NCBI GenBank assembly: GCA_905221605.1
Contig: CAJNDS010000214.1
Location: 1 to 57,500 of the forward strand
DNA length: 57,500 nucleotides
From: Symbiodinium natans
Lineage: Eukaryota > Sar > Dinophyceae > Suessiales > Symbiodiniaceae
Direction: 5' to 3'
In this document: positions 9,948 to 22,627 of the stretch, one piece after another
Layout: every line of letters begins with the position of its first letter
Numbering within the stretch: the stretch's first letter is position 1
Notes under the pieces: model-generated
Database searches by the model: none
Told to the model about the DNA's origin: nothing
The model's input: the letters and a program-made list of their open reading frames with translations, nothing else
Translations under genes and position numbers: made by a program

Positions 9948-10345
9948 CGTGCTTCCGAAGCATGGCACAACCGAGCACTGCTCCACAAGGCGTCGTACGT
10001 TTTGCATGCGCCCAACTCACAGCTTGTCACGAAGGCTGAGAGTGTTTAGGGCCTAAGTACGCTTTGAAATTTGGAAAGCACCTGGGGGCAGGCATGCTTC
10101 CACGCAACGGTTGTTCGAAAGCTTTGAGATGCCATTGCATACAACTAGACTTAATTTTGGGTGACCCATTTAAAAACCACCACACACAACCCAATGCCCT
10201 TAAGAAAGCGGGCACTTTGCAAAGTGCTCTGTCAGCTGTGTCGGAATTCAGCGCTACACCCATGCAAGCTGAATCCGTTGATGAAACAAACGCTGCGCGG
10301 GCGCATATGCTGCGCTGGCATGTTCAAAGTGCCACCTGTTAGCTT
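9948..10345 (+). repeat. Dispersed repeat, inverted partner of 22198-22627
   Basis: Blocks such as the GGAAGCACC/GGTGCTTCC ends, a CCTGGGGGCAGGCATGC/GCATGCCTGCCCCCAGG block and the GCATGGGTGTGGCGCTGAATTC block (as reverse complement here) occur in the same order but inverted near 22.2-22.6 kb. No protein is recognised; short open frames here are not conserved as frames between the copies. Confidence 0.75.
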
Positions 10346-10970
<625 letters not shown>

Positions 10971-13264
10971 GAAATCTTTGTCGTCCAACTTTAAACTGAT
11001 TTCATCGAAGAGGTGTTTTTATAGGGTGGCTTAACGGAAGCTAAGAAAAGCTTGAGGGGGCTTAAAGGAGGCTGAAAGGGGTTAAGAGGGGCCTTCAAGG
11101 TGTGTCTTGGCAAGAAGAGTTTTTTTGAAAATTCTTGCAGCACTCGTTACTGCCAAGCATTTTGGTTGTCGCCTTGGTGGAAGGCACGCGACGTCTGCCG
11201 CCACCTCACTCCGGGAGAAGCGATGCGAGGTGTCGGACGCCACCTTTCTGACTTAAGAGTGTGGCGCCGCTGGACTTAGCACGGTTGAACTCGTCTCGTC
11301 CTGCAATTGATTTCTGTCCAAACGGCACTGTCAGAGGCTTTTAAAACACTTGTTTCAAAGCATTGAACTTTTCCAAGCTGCAGTTTCCACCGATGTTGAC
11401 TCTGCACCCTTCTTTTCTCCTCTTCTGCCTTCAGGCCTTGCACCAAAACCTGGAGAATCTGAAACCCAAGATGAGGGGCAGCAAAATTGATCGAAAAGGT
11501 AGGGAAGCTCCAGTGACCTCCACAGTTAGAGAAAGTTCCAGTTCCAAACAAGTTCACACTTTGCCGCCTTGCTGCCTGCTGTTCCAATTTTGGGGGAAGC
11601 TGACACAAGACTTAGACTGGAACCGACTGAGAGGCTTATTTGTTTTACTTGCAACGAGGAGCTGTGAAAGCCAGATCTGGCTTCCCGTGTGTGAAAAAAA
11701 CGCCGCAGCTGGGCCCAAAAATGGCTCCTAAACTTGGGTTCCAATTTGAGGCTCCAACCTGGGTGGCCTTGTATGTTCACACAGGAAATCCAAAATCTAG
11801 GGCCCATTTTTGGTGCCCAGAATTGAGCTGCTTTTGGGGTTTTTAGGGTTAATAATAATTGAAATCAACTCACAGACAAACAAGATTTTTTCTACTTGAT
11901 ACTGTTTGCATCAATACTCAAGAAAACAAAAAACGCCGTTCGATACGCGTGTTCTTGGCTTGCTAAACTTGTCTTTAGCTGGCATTCAAGACAAAGCAAT
12001 CTTGCATTGTTCGCGTGCGATCTTTCTCGCACTGTGGAGGTCACTTCGGCTTCCCAACCTTTGGGGTTGATTTCTTGCCCTCTTTTTATGTCTCCAAATC
12101 CACACACCTTTCACCACCCGCACACTTCCACACTTGACCAGCAGAACCCAGCCGACATACGCAAACGCACACACTTTCCTGCTCAGCGAAGCCAAAGACA
12201 TGACCCGCAAACCAACCCCACTTTGCAACCACAATGCTCACACACACACACACATCTACAACACTCTTGCACATGCACACTCAGAAAAACATTCTTATGA
12301 ATATCTTTAAGTTCCGATTGCAATTTTTTCACTGTCTTTCTGGTCAATCGACATATCGGGCTGACAGCACTCACAAAACACGCCGTGACAAGTTTGTTTC
12401 TTGTAGAACAACAAGCACGGCGGTCAGTCGACGCAGTCAAGCGCAGGGTTTGGAAAAGTTGCGTTAAAGCTTAACGCGAGGGCCTGTTGGAGGAACAGAA
12501 GAAGGCATCGGATGTTTAAAGCGAACATTTAGCGTTTAAGAGACAGATGGAAGTATGGACTTATTGGAAGAGGTGCCGTTGAGTGAAGATGTGGAAGAAT
12601 TTTCCATGCCCAGCCGGTGGTGAAAAAAGAAGAGAGAGAAAGACATTTAACTCCAAATGAGCACCACCGAGCGTTGCATTTGTTCCATTCTTTTTTTGTT
12701 TGGTTTTTGGGGCTTGTCTTGGTACCCGCCTTGTGTCGCACAGACACACATTTTTTTTTGATGATTCTGCCATGGGCTAGGGAACCCCACGCGAATTAAT
12801 ACATTACCGTGTGAAAAGAGCGAATGAAGTGAGCAAATGAAGAACAAAGAAAAAGAGAAATCGAGTGTACGCAAGAAAGTGTTTTGGAAGTGAAAGAAAA
12901 GTAGATATGAAAATTGCACAAAACAGTGAGTAAAGTAAGCAAGAACAGTTTGAATATCTTAGTGCAATTTTCTAGTACTACGTTTCCCCGTGAGCACAAA
13001 ATAAGTTTGTTATAGCTTACGGACACATAGTACTATTCGTACTATTTGTGCTGTCCCAAAGATACGACGGTAGAACGAATGAATTGAATAAAGCACGTGA
13101 ATTCACATGTCATGCAAAATACTTTGTACTTTTAGTTTTGTTGTTGCTGCTGCTAATGATAGCACGTACATGAGCAACATGTAGTTAGCACGAGCGTTTT
13201 GTAGTTACAAACTTTGGTGCCTGGTGGGTAGCCAAATCTGTCAAGAAGCTGGACAGCTCAGACG
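10971..13264. other. Non-coding stretch with minor repeats
   Basis: No gene recognised. A G-rich CTTAAAGGAGG-like stretch at about 11025-11100 resembles one at about 16970-17040. Segments at about 11480-11600 and 11970-12070 share, in opposite orientation, a GTGACCTCCACAGT core with flanking similarity. A short (CA)n tract is at about 12238-12260. From about 12.8 to 13.1 kb the DNA is A-rich. Confidence 0.45.
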
Positions 13265-14195
13265 GAGGATTATGCGGGGATGGTGGAGGGCTTCCGGCTT
13301 CTGCAGGAAAACGTAAGCCATTCATTTTGAGAATTTGCGCACCCTGCTTCCAAGTCTCTCCCTGAGCCCTTTCAGTTGGGCAACGCAATCTTACATGCTA
13401 TTTCAAACCAGACATCTATTGTTGGTTTGGATCGGCCTGCAGTGAAACACCCGGAGGTCTCAAATGATACAAAGTGCCCAACATTTATGTACACCGCAGG
13501 AAGTGGCATGTTTGCCTTTGACCGAAACAACATTGCTTAATTTCTTGAGATGCTCAACTCGAAAAGAGAAGAGAGCAAGCCAGCCTGCAAAGAAGAACCG
13601 GCCAACTCCCATCCCAGTTGATGTGGCTTCCCGCATTTTCTAACACAACAAATGAGGCACATGTAGCAGAGCTCGTGCTCCGTTCGTTGCCGTGAAACTC
13701 CCAGCGAGGCAGTAACACCAGGCTGTGGCGGAAGGCTGCGTTCTGAAAGTTTTTGGGCGACGCTTCCGCGCTGGTGTGAACTCGGGGGAATCTGGGCACT
13801 GTTTGTTTCCTAAGCCGAAAAGGTATGGCTCCCAAGAGCTCGACAAAGACGGCAGGGCAGAAGTACCTAAACAGGGGTTACGTCGTGTGCATAGAGCCTT
13901 TCCTAAGTGATGCAAGGTGCCGCAAAGAACGGTGACCGGGTCTTATTGTACCGCAAAGCACAAGGCGGTACAAGCACTTGGCAACCCATGGGTTTTTGGA
14001 CTAGAGCACCCTATGAGTTTCCTTGTCTTTCCGTTTTCACACGTTTTCACGCTTATAGCTCTGCTGAAACTTGAAGACACCTAAAGCGGGGTCAATGCGT
14101 GCCAGAGGAAAGTGCCTTGATAAGAAGGCAACTGACGCACACGTGATGGTTGTCTTCGCATGGCAGATATCTGTTTTGCAACCAAGCTTTTGAAG
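13265..14195 (+). repeat. Mosaic dispersed repeat, copy I
   Basis: The first part (about 13280-13425) matches 18890-19045 directly, and the next part (about 13430-13935) matches 20440-20945 directly. The last part (13958-14195) matches 20945-21218 in the opposite orientation. The two copies therefore differ by inversion of a segment of about 250 bp. Open frames inside are short and broken, so I treat it as repeat, not gene. Confidence 0.75.
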
Positions 14196-14264
14196 AACGA
14201 TACTACTTACAGAATGCTGCAAGTGTTTGGGGCATTGGACGCTTTTGGTGATTCCCTCCTTTGG

Positions 14265-14890
14265 CTTCATAGCATAAGAACCACCAAACGGACTCTACAG
14301 GCAAATTCTACAGATTCTACGGACTATGGGGTAATCCTCGCACTTTGATGTGCAGATGCTCCCAAGTCAAAAGCGAGGTACCGTGTTCTTTCTGTGCACG
14401 TATTTCACCATTCGAAGCTAACGTTTTAATTTCGTTAAAGGTCGGTCTGCCAGTCGACCCAACCGCAAGACACGGTGACGACCCGAATAAGAATCCTTGA
14501 TTATTAGAGGGGCGCATGCCAGGGGCAGAGCACCTTGCTGCTGAAGCTTCTTGCAATTTCAGTAAAGAAGCTGGAAGCCGTTTTTTCTGAACTTAGGTTC
14601 TCAAGTGTACAAGAGTTTCGTTGGCAAGATTAGCACAAACTTCTCCTGCACACAGAGTGCAGTGTCACCTCTTCGAACTTTCTTGGCCGGCATTGTTTTG
14701 GCAAGACGCCATCTCACCTGTAAAAGAATGCGAAAAGCAAAGGATCCCAGGCGTTTTGCCACAACTGGGCGTTGGCTGGGTCAACCGGTCCTTCAGGTAG
14801 AAACGCTAGCTTCAAAGGGTGAAATAAGATAAAATAAGTGCACAAATACTGTGCTTGGCTTCTGAATCAAGAGCTTCGCATCTGCAAACA
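14265..14890 (+). repeat. Mosaic dispersed repeat, continuation
   Basis: About 14265-14340 is an inverted match to 21466-21535 and resembles 22127-22200. About 14590-14830 matches 21780-22030 directly, sharing blocks such as GCACAAACTTC and TTCGAACT. The order of blocks differs between copies, as expected for repeatedly rearranged repeats. Confidence 0.6.
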
Positions 14891-14933
14891 GCGCGAGAAC
14901 ATGCAAGGACCGTAGTCCGACGTCCTATGGGGT

Positions 14934-15056
14934 TGCTGAAGCTTAAGGCTGCAGGTATCTCGGGGCATTAACTGTTTGCTTCTAGGGCTGGGGGGGGGGG
15001 GTGGGTTGAAGCTTAAGGCTACAGGGATCAGGGGCCTTAACTGTTTGCTTCTAGGT
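14934..15056 (+). repeat. Tandem duplication around a poly-G run
   Basis: A unit of about 50-70 bp beginning GAAGCTTAAGGCT and ending CTGTTTGCTTCTAGG occurs twice, separated by a run of 12 or more G at about 14990-15001. A poly-C run of similar length is at about 15465-15478. Confidence 0.85.
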
Positions 15057-15535
15057 TTTCGAAATCTGGAGAATAACTCAGAGTGTCACGCATTCAGGGT
15101 TGCGGGCACAGGCTGGAACATAACTTTCGGGTCCAACGTTGAGAAGAAAACGGAAGCCCACCACACTAGAACATACCGCCGCAGCGAGCAGGGCGTCAGA
15201 GATGTCCCCAGGCATGGATGCTCTGGTTACGCACATGGCAAAAAAAAAGCGAGCATCATGAACACAACGCTGCTGCGAGCCAGCTGTTTTTCGGCGCCGA
15301 AAACAACAAAAATGCCCTGTGTCCTAGGCAGGTTCGGAAAAAGCATAGTGGCATCTCAGCGATGCCCTACTAGCGAGGCGTTGCCGCGAGTCTTCTCCGG
15401 GAGGCGAAAACACTGTAAAACACGATGCGTTCGGCATGTGCGACATGGCATGGACGTTATCATCCCCCCCCCCCCCACCCACCCGCAGAAGAGCAGAAAA
15501 CGCACCCGAATGGCAGGCGCCCAAGGGCGCGCTTT

Positions 15536-15536
15536 G

Positions 15537-15586
<50 letters not shown>

Positions 15587-15756
15587 GCTACTATGACTAC
15601 TACTATTACTACTACTACCACTACTACTACCACTACTTCTATTACAACAACTATTATTTTTCCTACTTCTATTCTTATTATTCTTATTACGACTACTACG
15701 ACTATTACTACTACTATTATTACTACTGCTACTACTATTATTACTGCTACTACTAT

Positions 15757-15838
<82 letters not shown>

Positions 15839-15846
15839 GCAACTAT

Positions 15847-15894
<48 letters not shown>

Positions 15895-16005
15895 TACTAC
15901 TACTACAACTACCTACTTACTACTACTACTACCTACTTATTACTATTACTACTGCTACTACTACTATTATTACTACTATGATTATTATTCTGACGACCTA
16001 AAACA
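15536..16005. repeat. (CTA)n microsatellite
   Basis: About 470 bp of CTA/TAC units, interrupted by TAT, TGC and TTC variants. The long Thr-, Tyr- and Leu-only open frames crossing it are artefacts of the triplet repeat. Confidence 0.95.
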
Positions 16006-16017
16006 CCGCTCCTGAAA

Positions 16018-16200
16018 ATCCTACGACAACAACAACCACAACAACAACCACAACAACAAGCACAACAACCACAACAAACAACCGCAACAACAACCACAAC
16101 AACAACCACAACAACAACCCACAACCACAAACACAACAACCACAACCTAATCACAACAACCCAACAACAACCACAACAACCACAACAACCACCGCCCACA
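16018..16200. repeat. (ACAACA)n low-complexity tract
   Basis: CAACAACAACC-type units repeat for about 180 bp directly after the CTA tract. The Cys/Gly frame on the minus strand is a product of the repeat. Confidence 0.9.
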
Positions 16201-17275
16201 AGCGTTGGAATTTTGCATTAGCCACTGTGGTAAAAAACATTCAAACATTTTCAAAGCGTTTTGGTCTCAGGACAGGTCCGAAGGCATTGACACATTGAAA
16301 AGTTCACAAATCCAAAACGATTCTTTTTTTTGAAAAAGTGCATTTTTCATTTTTTGAAAAAATCAACGAAAAAGAACCTGGGAAACTATTATAAATTAGT
16401 CTGATGAATTTACATTCCAGGCACACTGTGAGATTTGAAATTTTTCTGTTTTCAAGAGGGATCACAAAAGACAAAATCCAAATTTTTCTTGTTTGACGAA
16501 TATGATCAACGAAACAAGCTGAAAACAAGATGAGCCTTACTAACTTTTTGCAACTAAATCAACCAAATTGGTCTGGCTCAAAAATCGGAAATTCAACATT
16601 TCCAAAAACACCCTGCAAATACACCACGGCCAACGTGAAAAATACAGCTTTTTGTTGCAGAAACCGTTTGAAACTTATGTGTTTTTAAATTCTTGCGTGC
16701 CATCTTGTCAGTCAGAACGGAAGTTAAACATATTTTTCAAACAAGAAGAAACATGACATGTTACGGTCTTTCACATAAAAAATCAGTTTTTGAAAATAAA
16801 TTTTCTTTAACAAGACTCTGACAACAAATTCTGGTTGAGACCACTGCAGAGAGCTGAACAACGACCCAGTGACACCTGAAAACGATGAAAATTCAACCCA
16901 AAAACCTTGAAAAGTGCTGAAACCTGCGTTTTTGAAAATGTGAAAAGTGCTCGGGAGAGTGCTTCGCACCAAACAGGGGGGGGTCTTAAAGGGGGGCTTT
17001 AAAGGGGTCTCTAAAGGGGGCTTAAGGGTGGCTTAGAGCGCCATCGCTGCCCGCAGCCCGCTGGATGCACTGCTCGTCACCGAGAAGGCCGCAGGGCAGT
17101 TTACCAAGCAGTGTACGTCGACATATCATACGGAACCGCTTATCGGTCCCCCTTGCTCAAGTGCAACACACCCACCCGGCCATTTTGAAAGGCATTCAAA
17201 GTTTTTTTTCGGCCAAATAATGCTGGACTTAGCTTTAGTCGCATCAACACCACTTCGGCAGAAAACTTGAAATTT
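16201..17275. other. Non-coding, A/T-rich then G-rich
   Basis: The stretch 16240-16960 is rich in TGAAAA/TTTTTGAAA words without a recognisable protein. A TCTTAAAGGGGGGCTTTAAAGGGG block is at about 16980-17040. Nothing else can be supported. Confidence 0.4.
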
Positions 17276-17465
17276 TGAACGAAAAGGGTGTCTCAAGACC
17301 ACTTTGACAGAAAACCCAAAAATTAACTTTGAACCAAAGGGTGTCTCAACACCAAAGGGGAGAGTGTCTCAGCACCACTTTGAGTCCAAAAGAGTGTCTC
17401 AGCGCCACTTTGACAGAAAACCCAAAATGTTGAACCAAAGGGTGTCTCAATCAACACCAAAGCAA
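17276..17465 (+). repeat. Short tandem repeat around AGGGTGTCTCAACACCA
   Basis: About five imperfect units combine GTGTCTCA(A/G)(C/G)(A/G)CCA and CTTTGACAGAAAACCCAAAA. Each GTGTCTC is flanked by ACC-type bases, giving weak inverted symmetry. Confidence 0.8.
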
Positions 17466-17642
17466 GACAAACTCGACGATGCGGGGGCGGGGATCTGCGC
17501 GTACGTCTCGTACGTCAGCACCTTGTCCACATAGATGGGCAGCGTGCGCCAATGGCGCCCAGATAAGTCGCTTTAAAGCTGTGTTGCGCCGCTGCTTCAT
17601 GGCCTTTCCCTAAGCAAAAGCCAGCAGATCAGTGAGCAGTCT

Positions 17643-17942
17643 TTGGCATGTGGGTGTGAGAAGAACAAACGTAGGCAAAAAAGCAAGAACGGGCTCCACG
17701 GAAAGAAAACAGCGAGAAACAACAAGCACACGCAACCCCAACCAGAGCACGGAACCCATTCAAGCGACGGCCTAAGAGAAGCTATGTGTGGCAAAGAAGC
17801 TGCTCGAAGCGCAAGAGAGCGAAGAGATACCCGCATCATCCATCGGAAGTATATCGAGCAATGCTTCCGTCCAACGGAGAGCATGCGTATCCAAGTTGTC
17901 ACCATCGATCAAGAGGGAAGTGACGCAATAGTGTGCACTTAG
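17643..17942 (+). CDS. Unrecognised small open frame
   Basis: A 99-codon frame without an early ATG. Its last 40 residues, with RIIHRKYIEQCF and IQVVTIDQEGSDAIV, look like ordinary protein sequence, so it may be the last exon of an unknown gene; the stop at 17940 is followed by a GC-rich hairpin. No domain recognised and no neighbour helps. It could equally be a chance frame. Confidence 0.25.
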   Translation: MACGCEKNKRRQKSKNGLHGKKTARNNKHTQPQPEHGTHSSDGLREAMCGKEAARSARERRDTRIIHRKYIEQCFRPTESMRIQVVTIDQEGSDAIVCT

Positions 17943-18033
17943 TTGCGATTAGATCGCGTATCGATCCAAGAGCCACAGCATGCTAAGTCAATGCTGAGGT
18001 CACAGTCTAGGTGTGTGGCCTCACCATACCGAA

Positions 18034-18056
18034 GGGGGCGGTCGGCCCCCCCTTTT
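18034..18056 (+). other. GC hairpin followed by T run
   Basis: GGGGGC (18034-18039) can pair with GCCCCC (18045-18050) across a 5-base loop, with TTTT soon after. It resembles an intrinsic terminator in shape, but in a nuclear eukaryotic context this is probably just a stable hairpin. It lies 90 bp after the small frame that ends at 17942. Confidence 0.3.
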
Positions 18057-18297
18057 AGTTAAGTATGGCCTTGCCCCAACTCCTTTTGTATGCTTTCAAC
18101 CGCGCACCCGTTTTCACCCCTAGGGGGGGCCCTACGTTTTCAACATTTCAAGAAATTCTTGCTCATCTTTGACATCCGGCCCTCAGCCATTTTCTCAGTA
18201 AACTTTCAATAAAACATTAATCATATTATGATAAAAAATACTGAAAAAATATCATAACATTTTCCAAAGTTTTCATAAACATACAGTTTTAAAATTT

Positions 18298-18635
18298 TCA
18301 TCCTAAAATCTTGCAAAAATATTTGTTGAAATTGGCAAAAAACCCTTGTAAAAAACTTTGCAAAGATTTTAAGAAATGTTTTTTTTCATATAAATCTAAC
18401 AATTCTTTTTGAAACTCAAGTTGCTTTTCTAAGTATTTCATTTCCTTATCTAAATGTCCCTGTTCTGCTTTTTCTATAACGCATTTTTGTTTATTTTCTC
18501 AATTCTATTTTCCCTGCTTTCCTTGATGATTTCTGGCTTTTCTAACTCATGTTGTGCTTGTTTGTAGAGAATTTCAAACAATTCATCTTGGACCGATTTT
18601 TTCGTGTAAGTATATATACTATATGTTTTAGTTTT
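18298..18635 (-). pseudogene. Decayed coiled-coil frame in AT-rich island 1
   Basis: On the minus strand, a frame from 18635 to a TAG at 18474 encodes a Lys/Glu-rich helix (for example KKSVQDELFEILYKQAQHEL). The adjoining frame continues to a TGA at 18298 with the same character (LEKQLEFQKELLDLYEKK). Joining them needs one base change of frame. The surrounding 18140-18660 is far more AT-rich than its neighbours. No family recognised. The style (short AT-rich codons, K/E/I/N-rich) is unlike the other genes here and suggests an old transfer from an organelle, virus or bacterium, which is inference. Confidence 0.45.
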
Positions 18636-18889
18636 TCAAATTTTGAAAACTTTTCGTTGTGAACCATGTCATGAGCAGTGCGTCATGTGCAGTCTGTCAT
18701 GAGCGGTTGTGAGTTGATTGGTGTATTGTTGTTCAATTGTAGCATTTATGCTTCAAACTTTTTTGAGTGTTTCAATTCGTAGAGTGATCGCCATGACTGA
18801 AAATATCCAAATTGGCATTGTGTATCACTCCGTTCCAGATGGTGGAATGACCATGAGTTATCAGTTCATTCCGTGGGCTGCCGCGTCGG

Positions 18890-19045
18890 TGGAAGGCTTC
18901 CGGCTTCCTGCAGGAAAACGTAAGCCATTCATTTTGAGAATTTGCGCACCCTGCTTCCAAGTCTCTCCCTGAGCCCCTTCAGTTGGGCAACGCAATCTGA
19001 CATGCTATCTCAAACCAGGCACCTATTGTTGGTTTTGGATCGGCC
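18890..19045 (+). repeat. Mosaic dispersed repeat, copy II first part
   Basis: Direct match to about 13280-13425, through CTTCCGGCTT, CAGGAAAACGTAAGCCATTC, GAATTTGCGCACCCTG and GGATCGGCC, with a few substitutions. The remainder of this copy continues at 20440 after about 1.4 kb of unrelated DNA. Confidence 0.8.
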
Positions 19046-20439
19046 TTAGCCGCTTCCAGGCTTTGATGTAAATATCCATACAGTAACTCAGTGAGACATA
19101 ACAGCTTCAACACAAATCAACTGCAAAACAACGGCACTGCGACATAGCTCTGGGACTACATCCACTCTTACATGCCTTTAGGCTTCCACTAGATGGGCAT
19201 CATTCCGACGTCTTCTGCATGACATTTATGCCCTTGTCGGTTTCTCGCCTTCCTGCTCCAGGTCATCGTACCTTAAATGTACCAATACTGGCTATTTCGA
19301 TTTACTTTATGGAAGGCAAGCAGTGGCAAGTCTCACAATTGGTACGAGCAGCCGTCTCATAGCATTGGCCACACACATTGCTGAAGTGTGGCGGCCAACA
19401 AAATTGTTTGCAAGAGAGCCTTATCGGGTGAGTGCCATTGTTGCCCAACCCAGAACCGGAATGTGAGGTTCAACGCATGGTGGGTGTTGGATTAGATCAC
19501 CCTTTTGAGCCCGGGCGTTTAGGAGCTTAAGGGTTGCTTTTGAATTTTGAATTTTTCCTGACGGAAGGCAATTGGTTTGGGTTCAGAGTGCGCTTCTTCA
19601 GAAGTTTGTTGGTCGAGTCAGTAATTGTTCCAGTGAGATTTGCGTGTTCCACTTAGCGCCTGGTTTTGATTTGACAACGTCTTGCGTTACGTGTTTCGTC
19701 AAAGGGACTGCTTGCAGGTTGGTATTGAAACGGCCAAAGGATGGTTCATCATCGCACGTTAAACGATGCCACGCAGGATCACGCATTATGTTGGTGGGTT
19801 TTTGAAAAATTGAGCTGCATGTTGAGTCCAATGGGGCTTTGGACAACGCAGTGCCCCGCACACACACACACAAATATCACAAGTATCGGTTTCCACACCA
19901 AAGTTGCGACATCTTCTCTCCAAAAACTCGAGAACCTCGACTGTCAAAGTGAATCAAATGTTCCGGGCAAGGCAAAACCAGCGGGTTAGGGCGGAGGTAG
20001 GGGGGCAACTCAGCTCCACGCGGATGGATGGCAACCTTCTCCGATTTGCTGGCTCGTTGGCCTCAGCACGGCAAGCTTCATCAGGAGTCAAGAACGGCCT
20101 GTTTGTACCAATCGCATTGTGGCATGCGTTGGTAGTTTTCTCCTTGCTTGACTGTAGGCCAAACCCAAGGTAAGGCCTTAGTAGGCACTCTTGCAATGGA
20201 TGATGGTTGCGACAGCGGCGGTTTTACCATACCGCATGGAGGAGCTGCAAGCAATTTGTCTTGAACCCTGCATGTCGTGTGCAAGTAATCAGGTTTTTCA
20301 CATGGCAAAGAAAGATCCGTACGAACTGCCCCTGCACAGGAAGTGCTGTTTCGCTTCTTCGTACTCTTCTGGCACGACGAGTTTTTGGCAGGGATGCTGC
20401 ACATAATTGTGTGCAGTCCATGATGTTAGTTAGGGCTGC
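19046..20439. other. No recognised gene
   Basis: No exon with domain-like character found. A short (CA)n is at 19859-19871. The segment 20255-20400 resembles 14590-14715 weakly (GCACAGGAAGTG, TTCTTCG). Nothing further supported. Confidence 0.4.
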
Positions 20440-21218
20440 CAGGCCAGCTTGCAGTGAAACAGCCGGAGGTTTCAAATGATTCGCGTGCGCAACATCTGCG
20501 AACACCGCGGGAAGTGGCATGTTTGCCTTCGACCGGAACAACATTGCTTGATTCCCTGACATGCTTATATACACCGAAAAGGGAAGAGAGCAAGCAGGCA
20601 CATTTTTAGCCTGCGAAGAAGAACCAGCCAACTCCCAGTTGAGGCGTTTGGCTCCCCACATTTTCTGACATGACACATGAGGCACATGTAGCCTCAGAGC
20701 TCGTGCTCCGTTCGTTTTGCAGTGAGAATCCGAGCGAGGCAGTAGAACCAGGCTGTGATAATGGAAGGCTGCATCCTGAAAGCTTTTGGGCGACGCTCCC
20801 GTGCTGGTGTGAACTCGGCGGGATCTGGGCTGACTGTCTGTTGCCCAAAGACGGCAGGGCAGCAGTACTTAAACAGGGGTTCCGTCGTGTGCATAGAGCC
20901 TTCCAAAGTGATGCAAAGCAAGGTGCCGCAAAGAACGCCGACGTGACTTCAAAAGCTCGGTTGCAAAACAGATATCTGCCATGCGAAGACGACCATCACG
21001 TGTGCGGCAGTTGCCTTCTTGTCAAGGCACTTTTCTCTGGCACGTCTGGCCGAGCAGCTTCGCCTCATTGACCCCCGCTTTAGGTGCCTTCAAGTTCAGC
21101 AGAGCTTTGAGCGTGAAAACGTGTGAAGACGGGAAGACGTGGAAACATGGGGAAACACAAATGGGGGACTCGGCGCTCTAGTCCAAAAACCCACGGGTCG
21201 CCAAGTGCCTGCCTTGTG
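20440..21218 (+). repeat. Mosaic dispersed repeat, copy II second part
   Basis: The stretch 20440-20945 is a direct match to 13430-13935, and 20945-21218 is an inverted match to 13958-14195. The frames encoded at 20694-21071 are not maintained between the two copies. Confidence 0.75.
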
Positions 21219-22030
21219 CTTAGCCGAGCCAGGAATGGTTGGCGGGTGCATAGAGAGCGGCTCGCGGTTCGAGCAAGGATGCAATGAGATCCCCATTTCA
21301 TGCGGCTGGGTCGACCGCCCTCGAGGTAGAAGCGTTAGTTTTCAGGGTGAAATACGCACACAAAAAAGAAAGCACTGTACCTAGCTCCGGACTTGAGAGC
21401 ATCGCATCGGCAAATGATAGTTCGAGGACATGCGAGGAACTGAGTCCGACGTGAAGTGAGCGTCGCCGTGTGTAGAGTCCGTAGAGTTAAACTGTAGAAT
21501 CCGTTTTGGTGGTCCTTATGTTATGAAGCCAAAGGAGGCGGCGCTTCAACATGCCAGCGCAGCCCCAAACACTCTTGCAGCCTTCTTGATAAGGAGTATC
21601 GTTAGACCCCAATAATCCTTGATAGGCCCTGCTGACCTGTAGAGGGGCGCATGCCAGGGCGCACAACGCCTTGTGGAGCAGTGCTGGGCTGTGCCAACTT
21701 CCTAAACTGCTTGCAATTTGAGATCCAAAGTGAAGAAAGATCTCCCCGCGTTCGATAATTGGAAACAGTTTTTCTTAAACTCAGGTTCTGCACAAGTATC
21801 CGAGAGTTTCCCCCAGGGCAAGATCAGCACAAACTTCCCGTGCGCACGGAGTCAAGTGTCACTTCTTCGAACTGTGTTGGCACGGCGTTGTTTCGGTCGA
21901 GGCGCAATGTCACCCATGTGGAAGAGAATGCGGGAAGCAAAGGTTCATAAAGGTTCGTTTGATTCTAGGCGTTTGCCACAGGGGCGTTGGCTGTAGAAAC
22001 GTCAGATACGTTAGCTTCCAAGGGTAAATA
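21219..22030 (+). repeat. Mosaic dispersed repeat, further blocks
   Basis: Blocks at 21300-21360, 21466-21535 and 21780-22030 match 14380-14890 in mixed orientation. About 21640-21710 (CTTGTGGAGCAGTGCT...CTGTGCCAA) also matches 22580-22615 and the copy near 9960-9995. Confidence 0.55.
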
Positions 22031-22197
22031 AGTTAAAGAGGGCTGTGCCTAGCTCCTGACTCGAGAGCTTAGCATCCGCAAACGGCGAGGACATGCGAGG
22101 ACCGTAGTCCGACGTCCGACGTGAAGTGAGCATGACCCTGTAGTCCATAGAATCCGTAGAATAAGCCTGTAGAATCCCTTGTGGTGGTTCTCAGGCT

Positions 22198-22627
22198 ATG
22201 AAGCCAAAGTCGGTGGCACTTTGACGTGCCAGCGCAGCGTATGCGCCCGCGCAGCATTCGTTCCAGCAACATCGTAAGATTCAGCTTGCATGGGTGTGGC
22301 GCTGAATTCCGGCACAGCTGACAGATCACTCGCAATGACAGTGGCCCGCTTTCTTGAGGGCATTGGGTTGTGTATGGGGGTTTTCAGATGGGTCACCCAA
22401 AATTAAGCACCAGTCTAGTTGTGTGCAATGGCATATTGGTCCTGAAGCTTTCGGACTACTGCGTTGCGGGGGAGCATGCCTGCCCCCAGGTGTTTTCCAA
22501 ATTTCGAAGCGTACTTACGCCCCAAACACCCTTGCAGCCTTCGTGATAAGCTGTTAGTTGGGCGCATGCGAAGACGTACGACGTCTTGTGGAGCAGTGCT
22601 CGGCTGTGCCAAGCTCCGGAAGCACCT
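22198..22627 (-). repeat. Dispersed repeat, inverted partner of 9948-10345
   Basis: Same block order as 9948-10345 on the opposite strand, with substitutions and small indels. It adjoins the other repeat blocks at 20.4-22.0 kb, so the same family is probably involved. Confidence 0.75.

Noticed and set aside
15425-16015. Long Thr-, Tyr- and Leu-only open frames on both strands
   Set aside because: They are translations of a CTA microsatellite and are open in several phases for that reason.
17490-17560. Minus-strand peptide-like stretch (WRTLPIYVDKVLTYETYA)
   Set aside because: It looks like protein, but it is short, has no clear splice sites or neighbours and no recognised family, so I do not call an exon.
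18034-18056. Rho-independent terminator
   Set aside because: The hairpin shape fits, but there is no bacterial gene or operon context in this window.
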